Positions 44,614 to 53,697 are shown, counted from the first letter of the stretch. The stretch: DNA of 64,000 nt from Persicirhabdus sediminis (GCF_016595495.1 NZ_JAENIM010000039.1:416659-480658); one strand, 5' to 3'. The notes: generated by a model not told the origin, from the letters alone. Translations and numbers: made by a program.

Positions 44614-45351
44614 ATGAAGTTAGTACGTGTTATTTGTGTAATTTCAGCCTTAGCCGGCTGGCTGACGTTGACGAGCCAGCCGCTTCGTGCGGAGGCGGAT
44701 GCTTTTGCTGACCAGCTACTTGATGGTGTTAGGCTTTCTACCGTTCTGCAGGGAGACAAAGACATGCAGGGGCGATTGTCGAAGAAAGGTAAAAATACCC
44801 GTGTGAGCCTGTTCATGCGTGGCAAAGATATCCAGTTCCAGTACGAAGACAAAGTTTGGCACAAATTCCACATGCGCCTCAGAGATGATAAAGCCGAGCT
44901 GTTCACGCTGGACGAAGCTGGCAAAACCAAGAGGTTTGATGATAAACGACTGGCTGAGCCAGTGGCTGGTACGGATCTAACCTATGAAGATCTATCATTC
45001 CGTTTTCTCTACTGGCCAAATGCTAAAGTGATAGGCCGCGATAAGATCAAAGGCCAATGGTGCCACAAGCTGAGTGTGCAGAATCCAGACCGCAAAGGGG
45101 CTTACGCGCTGTGCCATATTTGGATCGATGAAAAACACAATGCGATGATGCAGGTGGTTGGTTTTGATAGCAAGGGACGTCCATTAAAGCGCTTTAAAGT
45201 CGACTCTATCATGAAGGTTGGCAAAGCCTACACGCTCAAGGAGATGCATGTGGAAACCGTGGATCCAGCTACTAACCGTGTCACCGGCATGACCAAGCTG
45301 CGCTTCAATGAGGCTAAGGAGGTTAAGCCAGCTGGGCGTGGCGGTTTGTAA
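44614..45351 (+). CDS. LolA-like outer-membrane lipoprotein-sorting protein
   Basis: The ATG at 44614 gives a clean signal peptide (MKLVRVICVISALAGWLTLT, ending near SQPLRA). Other in-frame starts lie at 44557, 44593 and 44608. The mature part has the unclosed-barrel pattern of LolA/LolB-like proteins: GRLSKKGKNTRVSLFMRG, DLTYEDLSFRFLYWPNAKVI and GQWCHKLSVQNPDRKGAY. TLKEMHVETVDPATNRVTGM lies near the end. It probably binds lipid or lipoprotein in the periplasm. It stands alone with its own terminator. Confidence 0.8.
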   Translation: MKLVRVICVISALAGWLTLTSQPLRAEADAFADQLLDGVRLSTVLQGDKDMQGRLSKKGKNTRVSLFMRGKDIQFQYEDKVWHKFHMRLRDDKAELFTLDEAGKTKRFDDKRLAEPVAGTDLTYEDLSFRFLYWPNAKVIGRDKIKGQWCHKLSVQNPDRKGAYALCHIWIDEKHNAMMQVVGFDSKGRPLKRFKVDSIMKVGKAYTLKEMHVETVDPATNRVTGMTKLRFNEAKEVKPAGRGGL

Positions 45352-45380
45352 ATCTATCACAACAAGCTGATTTTTTTCTA

Positions 45381-45417
45381 ATGACCGCGGGGGGAGACCC
45401 TCGCGGTCATTTCTTTT
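45381..45417 (+). terminator. Intrinsic terminator after the LolA-like gene
   Basis: ATGACCGCG (45381-45389) pairs with CGCGGTCAT (45402-45410). Inner GGG/CCC pairing extends the stem, and TTCTTTT follows. Confidence 0.8.
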
Positions 45418-45593
45418 ATGCGCTTACAGTTAGTGTGTTAGCGTTGAGTTCGGCTGTGATTTTCCAGCTGGAATACGACTAACTGCAGACGTTAGTTTAT
45501 TGAGCAATATATGCGTTGCTTCTGTATAAATCAGGGTTGATGAATAGAAAAAATGTGTTCAGCTTCCCGAGTCATCCAGCACCCGCTGGATAG

Positions 45594-45720
45594 ACATTTC
45601 ATAGGACGCTCGTGGCACGAGCAGGAAATAGATGGGGAAGCCAGTGAAATTCTGGCACGGTAGCGCCACTGTGATGAATGAGCCAGCTCGTTCAAGTCAG
45701 ACATCCAGCCTGTGAAATGG
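45594..45720 (+). promoter_or_regulatory. Cobalamin (B12) riboswitch
   Basis: The core reads GGGGAAGCCAGTGAAATTCT then GGCACGGTAGCGCCACTGTGA, the conserved cobalamin-riboswitch segment. A B12-box-like CAAGTCAGACATCCAGCC follows. P1 is CATTTCA (45595-45601) with TGAAATG (45713-45719), and a GCTCGTGGCACGAGC stem lies between. A further hairpin GTCCG/CGGAC (45730-45747) just before the TonB gene may be the expression platform. Binding of adenosylcobalamin should switch off the receptor gene downstream. Confidence 0.88.
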
Positions 45721-45762
45721 AGTTTTAGGGTCCGCGCATTTACGGACAACTGGACACAAAAC

Positions 45763-47688
45763 ATGATAAAAACAAATGACGCACCTGTATCAGGTGCAGG
45801 ACAGTTGGGCTTTGCTACTTCAGGCAAAGCGAAGGGAGTAGTTTGCACATTCGGCCTCAGCGCTGTGATGGTGATGGCTGGATTAGCCGAAGAACAAGCT
45901 GCTAACGAATCTGTATTAGCCGAAACAACAATCTTGGCTAACAAGGTGGAAATGGAACTCGCCAAAGTCGGCAGCCAGACCACCGTGCTCGACGTCGAGC
46001 AACTCGACGAACAAGGAATCCGCACACTGCAAGACGCCCTGCAATTTGTACCGGGTGTGATTTCTACTTCTACTTCAGGCCCTAAAGGTCAACCAAGTAG
46101 CATTTTTCTGCGAGGAACGAATACGTCCTATACTCAGCTGAGAGTCGACGGAATGCGTCTGAATGATGCTAACGGCTTTAGTTCTAACTTCCTGAGTGCG
46201 GCTGGTATGGCTGACTTGCCATATGTGGAAATTTTACGTGGTCCTCAAGGCGCGCTTTATGGTGCTGACGCTATCGGTGGTGTTGTTGGAGTGAATACTC
46301 GTCAGGGTCAAGGTGAGCCAAGTGCTAGAGTTCGCGCTGAGCTTGGATCATTCGATTCATTTTTAGGTCAGGCTCAGGCGCAAGGCCAAGAAGGAAACCT
46401 TTCATATAATGCAGCGATTGGTTATCAGACGACTGATAACGATAATCCAAACGGAGATGCGCGTTCAAATGCAGCGACCTACAGCTTGCGCTTAGATCAC
46501 ATCGGCGATAATGGCTTGCACCTAGGTGCCACAGTTAGGGGAGCAAATAGTGAGTACTATATTCCTGAAGAAGCCCCGCCAGGTGAGTCACAGGTAAATG
46601 AATTAGATTACGTTTTAGGTACAGTGTTTGCCCAAGCTCAAATCAATGAGCTGTGGCACAGTAAGTTGACATTTGGTCTTTATAAAGAAGATCATGACAG
46701 TGACAAAGGTATCTGGGGGGCTAACTCCTCAAACTATCAGCGTCACGCTGCATACTGGGATAATACATTAACTTGGAACGAAAATCATACGACAGTAGCA
46801 GGTGCCGTCTATGAAAGAAGCCGTAACGAGACATCCTACTTCGGTAAGCAGGCTACTGATCAGTTTGGTGGCTACGTGAACCATGTTTGGCAGGCAACTG
46901 ACGCGCTTAGTCTAACTGGTGGTTTGCGCTGGGAAGATTACGATACTTACGGTGATGAATTCACTTGGAGATTAGCTGGAGCTTATGTGATTGAGCAAAC
47001 TGGCACCATCGTGCGCTCAAGTGTGGGCACGGGTTATAAGCCGCCTAGTGAGTACGCAGTGATTCACGCTAAAGATGGCAGAAGCTTGAGTGCGGAGAGT
47101 TCCATCGGCTGGGACTTTGGTATCGAGCAGGCATTTTGTGATAGAAAATATGTGGCTTCAGTAACTTACTTTGATACACGCATTGATGATGCTGTGGTGG
47201 ATGATGGTTATTTCGATTACGATACCTACGAGTCAGTTAGTGAGTACGTAAACCTGAGTGATCGCCAGCAAGCGAATGGTATTGAGGCTGCATTTAATGC
47301 CAAATTCCTCAATGATAGAATCTTGGCTCAGCTGACATATACATGGCTCGATAACAATATTGCGGGAAAATCTTCTCAGGGGCAGCCGAGAAATTCAGGT
47401 TCAGCTAGACTGCACGGTGTCATCACTGATGAGCTGGGCGCTGGTTTTACTGTCAATTACTACGGTTCACGTGATTGGGGATTTAGTGACCCTTTGAGTG
47501 CTTACACATTGGTCGGCCTGTATGCTAACTACGAGCTTACTGAAAACGTCACACTTAATGCACGTGTTGAGAACCTTTTTGACGAAGATTACGAATACGC
47601 TGCGCACGGCTATAACTACTTACGCGGCGATCAGGTGATCTCAGGAAATGGTCGTGGGATTTACGGTGGCGTGACTGTCACTTGGTAA
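45763..47688 (+). CDS. TonB-dependent outer-membrane receptor, probably for cobalamin (BtuB-like)
   Basis: The ATG at 45763 gives 641 aa. The plug domain includes GSQTTVLDVEQLDEQGIRTL, ALQFVPGVISTSTSG, SIFLRGTNTSYTQLRVDGMR and EILRGPQGALYGADAIGGVV. A 22-strand-type barrel follows, ending with an aromatic residue (YGGVTVTW). The size and the vitamin B12 riboswitch just upstream support cobalamin or a cobinamide as cargo. The leader peptide is unusually long, with MIKTNDAPVSGAG preceding the hydrophobic stretch. A BtuF-like binding protein is encoded 0.3 kb downstream. Confidence 0.9.
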   Translation: MIKTNDAPVSGAGQLGFATSGKAKGVVCTFGLSAVMVMAGLAEEQAANESVLAETTILANKVEMELAKVGSQTTVLDVEQLDEQGIRTLQDALQFVPGVISTSTSGPKGQPSSIFLRGTNTSYTQLRVDGMRLNDANGFSSNFLSAAGMADLPYVEILRGPQGALYGADAIGGVVGVNTRQGQGEPSARVRAELGSFDSFLGQAQAQGQEGNLSYNAAIGYQTTDNDNPNGDARSNAATYSLRLDHIGDNGLHLGATVRGANSEYYIPEEAPPGESQVNELDYVLGTVFAQAQINELWHSKLTFGLYKEDHDSDKGIWGANSSNYQRHAAYWDNTLTWNENHTTVAGAVYERSRNETSYFGKQATDQFGGYVNHVWQATDALSLTGGLRWEDYDTYGDEFTWRLAGAYVIEQTGTIVRSSVGTGYKPPSEYAVIHAKDGRSLSAESSIGWDFGIEQAFCDRKYVASVTYFDTRIDDAVVDDGYFDYDTYESVSEYVNLSDRQQANGIEAAFNAKFLNDRILAQLTYTWLDNNIAGKSSQGQPRNSGSARLHGVITDELGAGFTVNYYGSRDWGFSDPLSAYTLVGLYANYELTENVTLNARVENLFDEDYEYAAHGYNYLRGDQVISGNGRGIYGGVTVTW

Positions 47689-47733
47689 GTTTAGACTGTC
47701 CATTGATATAGCTTTTACCTTCGGGTAATCATA

Positions 47734-47775
47734 GGTTGAAAGGTTGCTCACCGGACGCAGAGTAGCCTTTCAGCC
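47734..47775 (+). terminator. Long hairpin after the TonB receptor gene
   Basis: GGTTGAAAGGTTGCT (47734-47748) pairs over 15 positions with AGTAGCCTTTCAGCC (47761-47775), using several G-T pairs. There is no good T-run. It may protect the 3' end of the transcript or help end it. A small UUCG-type hairpin (ACCTTCGGGT) lies just upstream. Confidence 0.5.
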
Positions 47776-48005
47776 TTAATACCAACCTCCCAGTTAACTA
47801 GTCGGAATGGTTTTGATTTTAGGCTGTGAAAATAGGCTAGTTTAATAAGCTGAGTTTATTATAAAAACCTCCTGTCTTTTCCATTAGGCCTGTGTTTATC
47901 GGTGATCGAGTAGATGTGCTACACGACAGCCTCTCGCCTTGGCTTAAAGGAAAACCCAGTTCGCCATTACGACAATTTAACTGCTCAAATGGTATAACTT
48001 TTTTT

Positions 48006-48809
48006 ATGAGAACGATACATTGCGAGTACCTGGACCATCGATTCCAGCTGGAAAAATCACCTATGCGGGTGGTTAGTTTATTGTCTTCAGCCACGGAGGC
48101 GATGGATAAGATGGGTTTGCTAGATCGCATTGTTGGAGTGTCTGAGTATTGCGACCGCTATGTGCAGACGGATGCGCCGGTAGTGGGGCAGTATCTAAAT
48201 TGCGACATCGAGCAGATTAAGGCGCTGAAGCCTGATTTGGTAATCTTGACTACGGGCATTCAACGTAAGCTTGGCATGAAGTTAGCGGCGGCTGGCTTGC
48301 CAGTTTACGCGCTGAATTTGCCACAAAGTTTTTATGGTATCCTAGAAAACCAGCGCATTCTGGGTGGTTTGCTAGATGAGATGCAGCTGGCTAACGACCT
48401 CAATGCAAAGATGCTAGACCAGCGAGCTGAGCTAAAACTTCATCATCCAGCGGAAAAACCACGCGTGTACGTCGAGCTATGGTTAGGCAAACACGAGCGT
48501 GCTGTTGGTGGGTTGAGTTTTATTTCTGATTTGGTAGAAATGGCTGGCGGTATTTCTATCTACGCGGATCGAGCGGAGGCTTACATGCGCACTGATTACG
48601 ATGAGATTGCGGCGCTCAATCCGGACGTTTATATTTGTTTTTATGAACCCGAATTTGTGGTGAATGGTGAAGAGCTGAGCCGCCAGCGTGGCTGGTCGCC
48701 AGAGATTAAGGTGATTCACTCTATTGTCGATTGTGGCCAGAATGTGATTCAAGAAGGACCTAGCTTGCTAGACACCGCTAAGTGGCTACAAAAGCAGCTG
48801 TTGGCTTAA
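48006..48809 (+). CDS. BtuF-like helical-backbone metal/cobalamin-binding protein without a signal peptide
   Basis: The ATG at 48006 gives 267 aa. RVVSLLSSATEAMDKMGLLD, VVGQYLNCDIEQIKALKPDL and VILTTGIQRKLGMKLAAAGL follow the BtuF/FhuD fold. KPRVYVELWLGKHERAVGG and VIQEGPSLLDTAKWLQKQ close the second lobe. No secretion signal precedes it, even in the open frame further upstream. A periplasmic role therefore needs an unseen signal, or the protein acts in the cytoplasm. Its nearness to a B12-riboswitch-controlled receptor suggests corrinoid handling. Confidence 0.78.
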   Translation: MRTIHCEYLDHRFQLEKSPMRVVSLLSSATEAMDKMGLLDRIVGVSEYCDRYVQTDAPVVGQYLNCDIEQIKALKPDLVILTTGIQRKLGMKLAAAGLPVYALNLPQSFYGILENQRILGGLLDEMQLANDLNAKMLDQRAELKLHHPAEKPRVYVELWLGKHERAVGGLSFISDLVEMAGGISIYADRAEAYMRTDYDEIAALNPDVYICFYEPEFVVNGEELSRQRGWSPEIKVIHSIVDCGQNVIQEGPSLLDTAKWLQKQLLA

Positions 48810-48911
48810 TCGGTCAGCTATTGCGCGGCAGGAATGATGATATAAACAGCTGTCTTTAAATGGATTGTTAATATTATTTGATGATTCCAGAATCTGAATT
48901 ATTTAATCTTC

Positions 48912-49715
48912 ATGCAATTTAACGAGTACCGTTTTGCAGCAAGCATGCTGCTAGTAGGCGTGGTGACCACATCTGGCGCCTTGGCTAACTACGATCCTTC
49001 AAACCCAGCAAGTACAGGCAGCCAAATTTCGGCGACGCTTGGCTATCGTGACTTCAAACAAGGTGAGGCGATGACCGAGATGCGTATGAATTGGGGGCTG
49101 ACTGCTAGCCCTAACGATGTGCTGAATTTCGACTTTGGTTACGGCTGGCACGACGGCAATGCTAGAGGGAAAACGGACTCAGGTCTGACTACAACGCATT
49201 TCAGCTGGATCCATGATTTTGGCATGGATACGTACATGAGCGAAGGCTATCAGGGGTTAGCGTCGGCATTCGAGTTAGATCTAGCTGGACGCGTGCGCGG
49301 TACTGGTGGTCAGAATGTTTTGAGCTTCAGCATGATCCCTGGATTTGGCATGGCTGATGGCGTTTCTGCCTACATGGGGCTCGGTCTAACGAGTTCATGG
49401 GATAAAGATTTTGCACGACACAACGGCTTAGGTTTTGATATTGCACCAAGTTTGATTTTCCGTCCTTACCAGATGTGGCAGGGTGGTTACGTTGAGGTGG
49501 TTCCGCGCTTTAAGTCATTTTTCACCGGCAATCTGAGCGGCGAAACAGCAACTACATTAGAGATCAATACTGGCGGAAATATTACCCAAACCTTCATGTG
49601 GACATGTGGATTCCAAAAGAATTTCAATGTTGATTTGGAAACCTATCGCCACGGTCGTTATACCAGCCCGAAAAACGATTGGCGCCTGAATCTCGGCCTC
49701 ACTAAGAGTTTTTAA
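48912..49715 (+). CDS. Outer-membrane beta-barrel-like protein of unknown function
   Basis: The 267-aa product has a signal peptide ending SGALA and alternating amphipathic strands such as QISATLGYRDFKQGEAMTEM and FDFGYGWHDGNARGK. It ends in LNLGLTKSF, the C-terminal phenylalanine signature read by the BAM complex. About 10-12 strands seem likely. No transport substrate can be deduced. It follows the BtuF-like gene by 100 bp and is closed by a strong terminator. Confidence 0.65.
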   Translation: MQFNEYRFAASMLLVGVVTTSGALANYDPSNPASTGSQISATLGYRDFKQGEAMTEMRMNWGLTASPNDVLNFDFGYGWHDGNARGKTDSGLTTTHFSWIHDFGMDTYMSEGYQGLASAFELDLAGRVRGTGGQNVLSFSMIPGFGMADGVSAYMGLGLTSSWDKDFARHNGLGFDIAPSLIFRPYQMWQGGYVEVVPRFKSFFTGNLSGETATTLEINTGGNITQTFMWTCGFQKNFNVDLETYRHGRYTSPKNDWRLNLGLTKSF

Positions 49716-49749
49716 TTTACTGACGTCGCCGCTCTGGCGATGGCATGAG

Positions 49750-49784
49750 AAGCGACTTTTCCAGCTGGATGAGTCGCTTTTTTA
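49750..49784 (+). terminator. Intrinsic terminator with a CCAGCTGG apical stem
   Basis: AAGCGACT (49750-49757) pairs with AGTCGCTT (49772-49779), with TCCAGCTGGA at the top. A run of six T follows. Confidence 0.85.
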
Positions 49785-49987
49785 TGATTTCTTAATAGTT
49801 GGTATTTTAGCTAAATGTCGCTTAATTGACCTAATTAGCTAAAATAATAACTATTAAAGTTTGTTTGTATTGTTGACAGTGTGAAATTTTCACCTCCAGC
49901 TGGTCATTTTTAGCTGGCTGGGCGAGTGGTGCATGAATTGTGAATTAATAGATGGTATTTTGTCCATAATGCGTTACTTTGACAATT

Positions 49988-50311
49988 ATGGCTAATATAC
50001 CACCCTTTACCTTCAAAAACCCAGATAAGGTTTTGCGCCAGCTGGGTGAACGATTGCGTATTCATCGTTTGGCTCGTGGCTTGACCCAGGTTGAGCTAGC
50101 TGAGCGAGCGGGTTTGAGTTTGTCGACATTAAAGCTGCTAGAAAGCAAGGGCATGGGGTCCTTGCAGCGATTGCTGAAGGTGGCGATGGTGCTGGATTTG
50201 GATGTTGAGTTGGCGAATTTATTTCAGGCAGATCCTGTATTTAAGGATTTGCAGGCGGTGGAGCGCTCACAGGGCCAACGTGCTCCGCGAAGAAAACCAA
50301 GAGAAGTATAA
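49988..50311 (+). CDS. hipB: HipB-type helix-turn-helix antitoxin
   Basis: The 107-aa protein has an XRE helix-turn-helix: LGERLRIHRLARGLTQVELA, then ERAGLSLSTLKLLESKG. A basic tail (RAPRRKPREV) follows. The ATG at 49988 is preferred over a TTG nine bases upstream. The TAA overlaps the ATG of the kinase gene (TAATG), so the two are translationally coupled. HipB-type proteins repress the operon and hold the kinase inactive. The 270-bp upstream region is AT-rich and should contain the promoter and operators. Confidence 0.85.
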   Translation: MANIPPFTFKNPDKVLRQLGERLRIHRLARGLTQVELAERAGLSLSTLKLLESKGMGSLQRLLKVAMVLDLDVELANLFQADPVFKDLQAVERSQGQRAPRRKPREV

Positions 50312-51561
50312 TGAGACTGGATGTTTATTACTGCGGTGCTGGCGAGCATCAATTAGTTGGCGAGTTGTTGGAAACAGCGACTGGCCAGATCTATTTTGAA
50401 TATGCGGTCGATTGGCGCGAGGGTGCCAGAGAGTTGTCGCCGGTGCATTTGCCTAACGCCACGAATTTTGCGGTGACAACAAAGCATGCTGGCTTTAGCC
50501 CCTTGCATGGTTTGTTTGCAGATAGTTTGCCTGATTGGTGGGGCGAGCAGCTGATGCGGCGGAAATTTGAGCTGGCTGGCATTCCGTGGCGGCGAGTGAC
50601 AGCATTGCAGAAATTGGCCTGTCAGGGAGCGCGCAGTATTGGTGCGCTGAGTTACGAGCCTAGTTTGGCGGATGATTCATTTCGCAGCTCACTAACGGTA
50701 GATGTTAGCGAGATGGTGAAGTCGGCCCAACAGGTAGTTTTTGGTCAGCTGGATGACATTGCTCCAGCCTTGTTGCGCGGTGGTATTTCTCCTGGTGGCG
50801 CGCAGCCGAAGGTATTGATTTCACTGCGTGAGAGTGATCTAGCTGAGCGCATCGATGGGCATCTGGAAGTTCACGCTTTGGGTGATTCATTAGAAGCTGG
50901 ATTTGTGCCGTATTTGTTGAAGTTTGATCTCGACGACGAGCTCGGTTTGGGTCGTGAGGAATTTGCCTATGCCATGATGGCGCGTGCCGCGGGAATTGAT
51001 ATGGCGCCGTGTAGTCTGCTAGAAACTAGCGATGGTAGAGCGCACTTTTTGACTCAACGTTTTGACTGGGGGGCGGGCGGTCGCCGCCATCTGCACAGCT
51101 ATTCTGGCCTGATGCATACGGCGGTGCGCGACGGCTTGGATTACTCGGATTTGATGGATCTAGCTAGAGGGCTAACACGCGACGAGCGCGATGTGGAAAA
51201 GTTATTTCGCCGAGCAGTTTTTAATATGCTGGCTGGCAATGATGACGACCATGGAAAAAACCATGCCTTTATCATGGAGGCCGATGGTAGCTGGAAGCTT
51301 AGCCCTGCTTACGATCTAACGCGTGCGACTAACCCACTGGTTTCTGGTGTGCGCGCGGCGGCGGTGAATGGTAAGAGGTGTGACCTGTCACGCGGTGATT
51401 TGATCAAGCTGGCTGGTGAGCAGGGGGTAAGGCGAGCGGGCGATGTGATAGATGAAGTTCAAGAAGTGGTGCGCAGCTGGCCAGAGTTTGCCCAGCAAGC
51501 TGGCTTGCCAGCGCATCTTACTAGTCAGGTGGCTGATGAGATTGGCGAATTCTCCAGCTAG
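50311..51561 (+). CDS. hipA: HipA-family serine/threonine kinase toxin
   Basis: The 416-aa protein has LFADSLPDWWGEQLMRRKFE and the ATP-site loop GGISPGGAQPKVLISLRE. The catalytic and metal region is NMLAGNDDDHGKNHAFIMEA, followed by WKLSPAYDLTRAT. HipA kinases phosphorylate targets such as glutamyl-tRNA synthetase and cause growth arrest and persistence. Here the ATP-loop serine that is autophosphorylated in E. coli lies in SPGGAQPK. The gene is coupled to the HipB gene by TAATG. The target is unknown for this member. Confidence 0.9.
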   Translation: MRLDVYYCGAGEHQLVGELLETATGQIYFEYAVDWREGARELSPVHLPNATNFAVTTKHAGFSPLHGLFADSLPDWWGEQLMRRKFELAGIPWRRVTALQKLACQGARSIGALSYEPSLADDSFRSSLTVDVSEMVKSAQQVVFGQLDDIAPALLRGGISPGGAQPKVLISLRESDLAERIDGHLEVHALGDSLEAGFVPYLLKFDLDDELGLGREEFAYAMMARAAGIDMAPCSLLETSDGRAHFLTQRFDWGAGGRRHLHSYSGLMHTAVRDGLDYSDLMDLARGLTRDERDVEKLFRRAVFNMLAGNDDDHGKNHAFIMEADGSWKLSPAYDLTRATNPLVSGVRAAAVNGKRCDLSRGDLIKLAGEQGVRRAGDVIDEVQEVVRSWPEFAQQAGLPAHLTSQVADEIGEFSS

Positions 51562-51594
51562 CTGGTTGGCATGGATTTGGGTGATAGAAAATGT

Positions 51595-52203
51595 CTAAGC
51601 CCTGAGCTGGTGCCAGCTGCGCGTATCGGGAAACATGAGCAAACCGAGCTCGCTGTCGGCTAGGTCAAATTCGGCGATGAGAAATTCTAAAATAACCAAT
51701 GATGCGATGGCGTCGTAGAGCGCGTCGTGCCATTGGCGGTTAGGGCATAGTTGGTCGACTTTTTCGCTCAGTTTGAAGTGGTCGCAGATGTCGCCTAGGG
51801 CGTGTGACTCTAGCTCGGGCCAGGCGGCGCGAGCCAGCTGCAGGGTATCAATCCACGGGCCAAACCCGTGCATGGGAAAGGCGTGGAGAAAACGTTTTTC
51901 GGTGCCGTGGCCGTGTGCCACTACTGGCTGGTGAGCCAGATAGCTTTTAAATTTTGGCCAGAGCATCATCATGGCGGGGGCATCTAGCAGGTCGTCTGTG
52001 GTGATGCCGTGAACTTTCTGTGCGGACCATTTTATCTCCTGCTCGCATTTGATGAATGAGACAAATGGCTGGTTGTGGCCAGCTGATAGCGACCACTGCG
52101 CCATGCCTACTTGCACGGGTTGGTCGGTTTTGCCTTTGCTGGCGCCAGCTGACTCGAAATCGATGGCTGAGAAACTGAGCTGGGAGATGGTGGTGTGCTG
52201 CAT
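51595..52203 (-). CDS. DEDD-family 3'-5' exonuclease (DnaQ-like)
   Basis: The ATG at 52203 gives 202 aa. Exo I is AIDFESAG with the D-x-E pair. Exo III is WHDALYDAIASLVI with the H-x4-D arrangement of DEDDh enzymes. The Exo II region VAHGHGTEKRFLHAFP is atypical, because the usual HNxxFD aspartate is replaced by Glu. It probably trims DNA or RNA ends in repair or turnover. It converges on hipA with a 33-bp gap. Confidence 0.8.
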   Translation of the reverse strand: MQHTTISQLSFSAIDFESAGASKGKTDQPVQVGMAQWSLSAGHNQPFVSFIKCEQEIKWSAQKVHGITTDDLLDAPAMMMLWPKFKSYLAHQPVVAHGHGTEKRFLHAFPMHGFGPWIDTLQLARAAWPELESHALGDICDHFKLSEKVDQLCPNRQWHDALYDAIASLVILEFLIAEFDLADSELGLLMFPDTRSWHQLRA

Positions 52204-52224
52204 GTGTAAGGATGATTGGGGCAA

Positions 52225-52580
52225 TTAGCTGGCGGGTCGAGTGAATTTTTGTGTGTATGATGAGTCGCCCTCAATCCATCTGGTGGCTTTGGTTTATCGG
52301 TGTTATGTGTTAGCTTTTGTGCGTTCTTACACAAGCTCTGGTGGTTGATATGTGGCGTTACACAAATAGTTGTAATATCAGCCGAACAATTGTTTACGCG
52401 CTAGATGGTTGTCCCTGCTATATTTACGGGTCTATCAAGAAATTACGACGTGAGATTAGATTTTCCAGACTTGTATGCAGTGGCCACAAGAGTATGAAAG
52501 TGCGAGCTTTGGGTGAGCCTGTCATACTATTTTCCGAGTGGTGTGAATGATGGTGGATTTACCCATTCTGAATATGGCAA
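52225..52580. other. 355-bp intergenic region without a supported gene
   Basis: A 77-codon frame at 52317-52550 exists on the plus strand, but it lacks a ribosome binding site and recognisable features. The region should contain divergent promoters for the exonuclease and for the pair at 52581-53564. Confidence 0.35.
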
Positions 52581-52868
52581 ATGATCATGCAGGCAATTGA
52601 ACGTATAGACGAGAATGTTGTTAGTAAAGCGACGGTGCGGGCCAATGAGGCTTTTCGCGCGGAAGCTCAATTTGTTCGATATTACACCAATAAGTTAGAG
52701 GATGCTTTAAGTTTGGGTGATGTAAAAACAGCCCTGTTGATTGAGTCGGATCATACGGTAGCCGTCGACTTTGGAGATGTTACTGTGGAAAAGACTGAGC
52801 GTGAGTATAGCGGTTTTATTTCAGGTAAAAGTAAGCCTTTGGATCAAGCATTGAAAAGTCTGAGCTAG
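52581..52868 (+). CDS. Small protein of unknown function, 95 aa
   Basis: The product begins MIMQAIERIDENVVSKATVR and contains KLEDALSLGDVKTALLIESD and VEKTEREYSGFISGKSKP. It looks soluble, mixed alpha/beta and acidic. No family is recognised. A second ATG lies two codons in. The gene ends nine bases before the next ATG and is probably cotranscribed with it. Confidence 0.5.
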   Translation: MIMQAIERIDENVVSKATVRANEAFRAEAQFVRYYTNKLEDALSLGDVKTALLIESDHTVAVDFGDVTVEKTEREYSGFISGKSKPLDQALKSLS

Positions 52869-52877
52869 TAGAAATTG

Positions 52878-53564
52878 ATGAGTAAGGAAAATTGGGAGTT
52901 TGATTTTCAGATCGCGGCGGTCATTTCTGAAGCCTGTGAGAAGAGCGGAGCATGCAGCGGCTGGATTCAGCGTGCAGATGAGGTGTTAGAATGTACCTGT
53001 ATCAAGTCTGATGATGGTGTGCAACTGGCGGCGGAATGCATTTTTGAAATGTTATCGTCGTGCCGCACAGTTGATCGCAAGTTGAATCATCTGCTTTTAA
53101 ATTTCCAAACGAACACCTTGTTAGTGGTCTTTTTATCAGACAATGCGATGGTGTTATGTTTCCAGCCAGATTTTGCGGGCAGTTATGATGCTGCTGTGGA
53201 AGTGGCGCGTTTGTCATTGATTGAGCTTGGTGCCAGCGAAGATGCCGATGAAGCGGATCTACCAGCTAGCCGACAAGTGGCTGCAAAAGCTGAGAAAGTG
53301 GCTGCACCAGCTAGCCGACCGATGAAGGCGTCGCCAGCTGAGAAAGTGGCTGCAGCACCAGTGGCTCTGACTGATCCAGCCGCTCCAGTGGCACCAAGTG
53401 CACCAGCCGCACCGGTGGGGCGCCCTGAGCCAGTGGTGGCGGGACCGCCCAAGGCGATGGCACCAGTGGCCATCGATTCAAGTGCCTTTGGCCAGGGGGC
53501 ATTTGGTCTTGAATCTGACCTAATGGAGGTGCCCAAAAATAAAACTTTGCCGCCGCTGAATTAG
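52878..53564 (+). CDS. Protein of unknown function with a Pro/Ala-rich tail, 228 aa
   Basis: Residues about 1-110 form a mixed alpha/beta domain with CFQPDFAGSYDAAVEVARLS preceded by LLLNFQTNTLLVVFLSDNAM. The latter loosely recalls roadblock/LC7 domains. Residues about 125-200 are a low-complexity A/P/V linker with the repeats AEKVA and PAAPVAP. A short conserved-looking end GAFGLESDLMEVPKNKTLPP follows. The layout suggests a cytoplasmic domain tethered by a flexible linker to a terminal peptide that docks elsewhere. This is inference only. Confidence 0.5.
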   Translation: MSKENWEFDFQIAAVISEACEKSGACSGWIQRADEVLECTCIKSDDGVQLAAECIFEMLSSCRTVDRKLNHLLLNFQTNTLLVVFLSDNAMVLCFQPDFAGSYDAAVEVARLSLIELGASEDADEADLPASRQVAAKAEKVAAPASRPMKASPAEKVAAAPVALTDPAAPVAPSAPAAPVGRPEPVVAGPPKAMAPVAIDSSAFGQGAFGLESDLMEVPKNKTLPPLN

Positions 53565-53646
53565 CGAGGCGGCGATCAGGTGAGTCATTGCTTGCCTGCA
53601 GCTGGGAAGTCATTCCCAGCTGAGTGGAAAATTTAGCGACAAAAAA

Positions 53647-53674
53647 AGCCCACTGTCTGAGTGGGCTTTTTTGT
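53647..53674. terminator. Bidirectional intrinsic terminator
   Basis: AGCCCACT (53647-53654) pairs with AGTGGGCT (53660-53667), flanked by A and T runs on both sides. It serves the 228-aa protein gene and der, which converge here. Confidence 0.9.
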
Positions 53675-53697
53675 TGAATGAAATATTATCCGAGCTT

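Noticed and set aside
47689-48005. Second cobalamin riboswitch before the BtuF-like gene
   Set aside because: The spacer has hairpins but no B12 box and no GGGAAxCxGGTG-type core.
52317-52550. 77-codon plus-strand frame between the exonuclease and the unknown pair
   Set aside because: No ribosome binding site, unusual composition and no similarity to any family I know.
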